Shown here: positions 5,763 to 8,384 of the stretch, piece by piece | Numbering within the stretch: position 1 is the first letter of the stretch | Layout: each line of letters starts with the position of its first letter | Origin: Oscillospiraceae bacterium | Lineage (GTDB): Bacteria > Bacillota > Clostridia > Oscillospirales > Oscillospiraceae | Direction: 5' to 3' | Length of the DNA: 8,384 nt | Assembly (NCBI GenBank): GCA_031263805.1 | Contig: JAISFB010000202.1 | Coordinates: 1-8,384, forward strand | Translations under genes and position numbers: made by a program | The notes under the pieces: model-generated | Database searches by the model: none | Told to the model about the DNA's origin: nothing | The model's input: only the letters and a program-made list of their open reading frames with translations

Positions 5763-8050
5763 GCGAGAGAGACAACGAAAACAGAATAGCGCCGGCGCAG
5801 CCGAGAAAACAAGAACCGCGCCGCGGTCCCGGCCCCGGCGGCGGGCCTCCCTGGATGCGAGGCGGCAATGAGAAGCCCAAGGACCTCAAAAAGAGCCTGA
5901 AAAAGCTGTTCGGCTTTTTGGCGCCGTTCAAATGGAAAATCATTTTTGTGATACTGCTGTCGAACATTTCGACGGTGCTGTCGCAGTTCGTCCCGAAGAT
6001 AACCGCGGAGATCACAAACGAGCTCGCGAGGGTCATAGGCCTGCGCGCGAGCGGCATACACGAGCTGATAAATTATTCGCTCATCAACAGGACGCTTATG
6101 ATACTTCTCGGTTTTTATCTGCTGTCCGTGCTGTTCGCGTATTTCCAGGGCTTCACGATGACGTCCGTCACGACGACGATAACGTACAACTTCCGCAACG
6201 CGATAATGCAGAAGATAAACAAGCTTCCCGTCGGCTTCTTCCACAGTATGACGCACGGCGAGGTGATGTCGCGCATCACGAACGACGTGGAAACGCTGTC
6301 GCAGAACCTTACGCAGACGATAATGCAGGCGGTGAATACGGTCATAACGCTCGTGATGGTGCTCGTGCTGATGCTTACGATGAGCTGGAAGCTGACGCTT
6401 ATCGCGGTGCTTATGATACCGGGCAGCGCGCTTGTCACGCTGTTTATGGTCAAGGTGTCGCAGAAATATTTCCGCAAGCAGCAAAGTCTGCTCGGTACGG
6501 TCAACGGCACCGTCGAAGAAGTGCTGTCCGGGCACACCGTCGTAAAGGCCTTCAACGCCGAGGGGCGCATAATGCGCGAGTTCGACGTCCACAATGACGA
6601 GTTGTACAACACGGCCTGGAAGGCGCAGTTTCTGACGGGCTTTATGATGCCGATGATGAACTTTATAGGCAACCTCGGCTACGTCGCCGTCTGCATGGTC
6701 GGCGCGATGATGGTAACGAACGGCACAGACGGCTTGAACGTGGGCGATATTCAAGCGTTCATAACCTATATCCGCAGCTTTACGCAGCCGATAACCCAGC
6801 TCGCGAACATCTCCAGCCAGCTTCAATCCACGGCGGCGGCCGCCGAGCGCGTGTTCGACTTCCTCGACGAGCCCGAGGAGACCGACGTCGATACAAAATA
6901 CAATATCGACAGCGACCCGATAGTCGGCGACGTGACCTTCGAGCACGTAAAATTCGCCTACGAATACATCGAGAAGGACGAGGACGAGGAAGGTCCGGAG
7001 GCGATGTTTAAGAAAATGCAGGAGGAAATGGAGGCGCGCGAGCAAGCGAAGCTCGACAAAAAAGCGTCCAAGGGCAAAAAGGGCGCCGCCGGTCCGGGCG
7101 GGGGCTTCCCCGGAGACGGCAATATGCCGAAGGGCGGTTTCCCGGGCGGCGGACGTATGCCGCGCGGGGGCTTCCCGGGTGCAAGAATGTCCGGCGGCGG
7201 TATGCCCGGAGGCGGTATGCCGGGCGGCGGAGGCTTCCCGGGCGGCGGCGGAGGTATGCCGCGAGGCGGGTTCCCCGGAATGCCCGGAGGCAAAAAGGAC
7301 GTCAAAAAACTCGGCTCCGACGAGGACGCGCTGCCCAAGAAGAAAAAATCGGGCGAACCGGTCATCAAGGACTTTTCGGCGCACGTCTCGGCGGGGCAGA
7401 AGGTCGCCATCGTCGGCCCCACGGGAGCCGGCAAGACGACGATGGTGAAGCTGCTGATGCGCTTCCACGACTTAAACGGCGGAGCCATACTCGTTGACGG
7501 CAAGAATATAGCCAATTATACGCGCCGCGACCTGCGCCGCGAGTTCGGAATGGTCTTGCAGGACACGTGGCTGTACAACGGCACGATAATGGAAAACATC
7601 CGTTACGGCCGCCCCGACGCCACGGACGAAGAAGTTATCGCCGCGGCGAAGGCCGCGCAGGTGGATCACTTCGTCCGCACGCTTCCGGAAAGCTACGGTA
7701 TGATGCTCAACGAGGAAACGACGAATATATCGCAGGGGCAAAAGCAGCTTCTGACGATAGCCCGCGCGATTTTAGCCGATTCGAGGATACTGATACTCGA
7801 CGAGGCGACAAGCTCCGTAGACACGCGCACGGAAATCTTGATACAGCGCGCGATGGACAATCTGCTCGAGGGCCGCACAAGCTTCATAATAGCGCACCGC
7901 CTTTCGACGATACGCAACGCGGACCTTATACTGTGTATGAAAGACGGCGACATCGTAGAGCAGGGCACACACGAGCAGCTTCTGGCCCAAAACGGATTCT
8001 ACGCCGACCTGTACAACAGCCAGTTCGAGGACGTCGGCAACGCGTCTTAA
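5759..8050 (+). CDS. Heterodimeric ABC exporter, catalytic subunit with Gly-rich NBD insert
   Basis: A 763-residue half-transporter starting at GTG. The N-terminus (1-40) is charged, with a GPGPGGGPP segment, and cytoplasmic. The transmembrane domain spans about 45-355, with helices near 58-80, 112-134, 188-208, 212-232, 292-318 and 330-350. The NBD begins near 388 with the A-loop Tyr401, is interrupted at about 402-533 by a charged and Gly/Pro-rich insert, and resumes at PVIKDF. Motifs: Walker A GPTGAGKTT (553-561), Q-loop Gln601, signature ISQGQ (657-661), Walker B ending Asp681-Glu682, switch His713. Catalytic Glu and His are intact, but the signature has Gln for the first Gly, as in TM288-type subunits. 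Paired with protein 1, this gives one active ATP site (this Walker A/B with protein 1's VSGGQ) and one degenerate site. Start overlaps the previous stop; a hairpin follows the stop by 24 bp. Likely a multidrug or lipid-type exporter; substrate unknown. Confidence 0.93.
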   Translation: MSERDNENRIAPAQPRKQEPRRGPGPGGGPPWMRGGNEKPKDLKKSLKKLFGFLAPFKWKIIFVILLSNISTVLSQFVPKITAEITNELARVIGLRASGIHELINYSLINRTLMILLGFYLLSVLFAYFQGFTMTSVTTTITYNFRNAIMQKINKLPVGFFHSMTHGEVMSRITNDVETLSQNLTQTIMQAVNTVITLVMVLVLMLTMSWKLTLIAVLMIPGSALVTLFMVKVSQKYFRKQQSLLGTVNGTVEEVLSGHTVVKAFNAEGRIMREFDVHNDELYNTAWKAQFLTGFMMPMMNFIGNLGYVAVCMVGAMMVTNGTDGLNVGDIQAFITYIRSFTQPITQLANISSQLQSTAAAAERVFDFLDEPEETDVDTKYNIDSDPIVGDVTFEHVKFAYEYIEKDEDEEGPEAMFKKMQEEMEAREQAKLDKKASKGKKGAAGPGGGFPGDGNMPKGGFPGGGRMPRGGFPGARMSGGGMPGGGMPGGGGFPGGGGGMPRGGFPGMPGGKKDVKKLGSDEDALPKKKKSGEPVIKDFSAHVSAGQKVAIVGPTGAGKTTMVKLLMRFHDLNGGAILVDGKNIANYTRRDLRREFGMVLQDTWLYNGTIMENIRYGRPDATDEEVIAAAKAAQVDHFVRTLPESYGMMLNEETTNISQGQKQLLTIARAILADSRILILDEATSSVDTRTEILIQRAMDNLLEGRTSFIIAHRLSTIRNADLILCMKDGDIVEQGTHEQLLAQNGFYADLYNSQFEDVGNAS
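6962..7357 (+). other. Insertion within the nucleotide-binding domain of ABC protein 2
   Basis: Residues 402-533 separate the A-loop Tyr401 from the strand PVIKDF, which in normal family members are only a few residues apart. Parts in order: acidic run (EKDEDEEGPE, 405-414), a likely charged helix (about 415-442, many Glu/Lys/Met), the Gly/Pro repeat region (445-511), and a basic tail with KKKK (527-530). Because all downstream NBD motifs are intact, the insert must loop out of the antiparallel beta subdomain. Confidence 0.8.
7091..7291 (+). repeat. Imperfect Gly-Pro-Phe/Met repeats in ABC protein 2
   Basis: Residues 445-511 consist of short units of the form [M/F]P[K/R]GG or [M/F]PGGG, for example MPKGG, MPRGG (twice), GGFPG (several) and GMPGG. 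About two thirds of residues are Gly or Pro. The DNA is correspondingly repetitive (ggcggtatgcc-type units), so copy number could change by slippage in frame, units being multiples of three. Low-complexity and probably disordered. Confidence 0.85.
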
Positions 8051-8074
8051 AAGACGCTTTCGGAAATATTACAA

Positions 8075-8106
8075 CGAAACGGGAGGGCTTTTGCCCTCCC
8101 GTTTCG
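8075..8106. terminator. Perfect 14-bp hairpin, likely bidirectional terminator
   Basis: Bases 8075-8088 pair perfectly with 8093-8106 around a TTTT loop, with a GGGAGGGC core. It lies 24 bp after the stop of ABC gene 2 and 38 bp after the end of the converging gene. The outer stem contributes TTT on the plus strand; on the minus strand the sequence after the stem is moderately T-rich. Neither side has a long T run, so efficiency is uncertain, but position and strength argue for shared termination. Confidence 0.75.
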
Positions 8107-8144
8107 CCGCGGAGATTTATTCTCGCCGACAAAGCGGTATTAAA

Positions 8145-8384
8145 TCATTCCTCGTCTGCGTCGTCGCTTTCGGCCAGTTCCGTCAACTCACGCAGTTTGT
8201 TTTCCAATATTTGCTTATCCGGCAGATGCAGCCTGTACTCCGCAATGAGGGCGGGCGACATACTGCGGCTTAAAGCGTATTCGACCACCGCATCGTCTTT
8301 TCTGGCGCAGAGGATCAAACCGACGCTCGGATTCTCGTCTTTCTTTTTGACATCGCGGTCGAGAGCTTCCAGATAAAATTCAAG
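8145..8384 (-). CDS. C-terminal end of a YhcG/DUF1016 PD-(D/E)XK nuclease-family protein (partial)
   Basis: The last 79 codons of a minus-strand gene entering from the right edge, ending at TGA (8147-8145). The residues LEFYLEALDRDVKK, then ENPSVGLILC, EYALSR, a variant of S-P-x-L-x-A-E-Y, and LPDK match the well-conserved C-terminal part of YhcG (DUF1016) proteins, a PD-(D/E)XK nuclease-superfamily family whose cellular role is poorly known. In that family the ENPSVGLILC segment belongs to the nuclease-like domain. The final acidic tail (ESDDADEE) is specific to this copy. The N-terminal domain and most catalytic residues lie outside the window, so intactness cannot be judged. It converges on the ABC operon and is probably unrelated to it functionally. 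Confidence 0.82.
   Translation of the reverse strand, partial: LEFYLEALDRDVKKKDENPSVGLILCARKDDAVVEYALSRSMSPALIAEYRLHLPDKQILENKLRELTELAESDDADEE

Noticed and set aside
5932..6597. A 221-codon plus-strand frame in the ABC gene 2 region
   Set aside because: Shifted frame within the membrane domain of a clear ABC protein; Arg/Asp/His-rich and without any domain.
7091..7291. Gly/Pro repeats considered as a CRISPR-like or non-coding tandem repeat
   Set aside because: The units are short, imperfect and keep the ABC reading frame open, with intact NBD motifs afterwards, so they are a coding low-complexity region.
5576..7468. A 630-codon open frame on the minus strand
   Set aside because: It lies opposite the two ABC genes, whose motifs are intact. 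The translation is His/Arg-rich with no recognisable domain, the usual result of antisense reading in GC-rich DNA.
7567..8376. A 269-codon open frame on the plus strand
   Set aside because: It is a shifted frame of the end of ABC gene 2 that then runs through the hairpin and antisense to the YhcG-like gene; the composition changes abruptly and there is no ribosome binding site.

Overview
The window looks like chromosomal DNA from a GC-rich Gram-positive (Firmicutes/Clostridia-type, possibly gut Oscillospirales-like) bacterium. This is inferred from strong AGGAGG-type ribosome binding sites, near-consensus sigma-A promoters, a sortase-like C-terminal anchor on a secreted protein, and a MarR plus heterodimeric ABC exporter operon. 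No rRNA, tRNA, CRISPR array, insertion sequence or phage gene was seen, and taxonomy cannot be fixed from this sequence alone.

Left part (1-2389, minus strand): two tandem paralogous genes for secreted surface proteins. The upstream gene (1364-2389) has a signal peptide, two conserved modules separated by a long acidic Pro/Glu/Val-rich linker, and a C-terminal APATG + hydrophobic segment + basic tail typical of sortase substrates. The downstream gene (1211 running off the left edge) has the same two modules with a short linker, then a Pro-rich spacer and a further unrecognised domain; its C-terminus is outside the window. It also carries two runs of eight C on the coding strand, possible slippage sites. 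The upstream gene has a clear promoter (2571-2600) and an unusually long, GC-rich leader with a hairpin.

Middle (2390-2942): a divergent intergenic region with two back-to-back sigma-A promoters and several small inverted repeats that could be operators.

Right part (2943-8050, plus strand): a three-gene operon, marR - ABC half-transporter 1 - ABC half-transporter 2, read from a near-perfect promoter at 2851-2878. All three genes start with non-ATG codons. The two ABC proteins are an asymmetric heterodimer of the TM287/TM288, BmrCD, LmrCD type: protein 1 has Asp at the catalytic Glu position and Gln at the switch His, while protein 2 keeps Glu and His but has an ISQGQ signature. Both are about 180 residues longer than ordinary half-transporters, for different reasons. 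Protein 1 has a roughly 190-residue extracytoplasmic insert between TM1 and TM2. Protein 2 has a roughly 130-residue charged and Gly/Pro/Phe/Met-repeat insert inside its nucleotide-binding domain, just after the A-loop tyrosine. The MarR protein probably senses a compound and controls its own operon; the exporter would then pump the compound or a related amphiphile out.

Right edge (8051-8384): a perfect 14-bp hairpin lies between the operon and a converging minus-strand gene, of which only the last 79 codons are present. These match the C-terminal end of YhcG/DUF1016 PD-(D/E)XK nuclease-family proteins.
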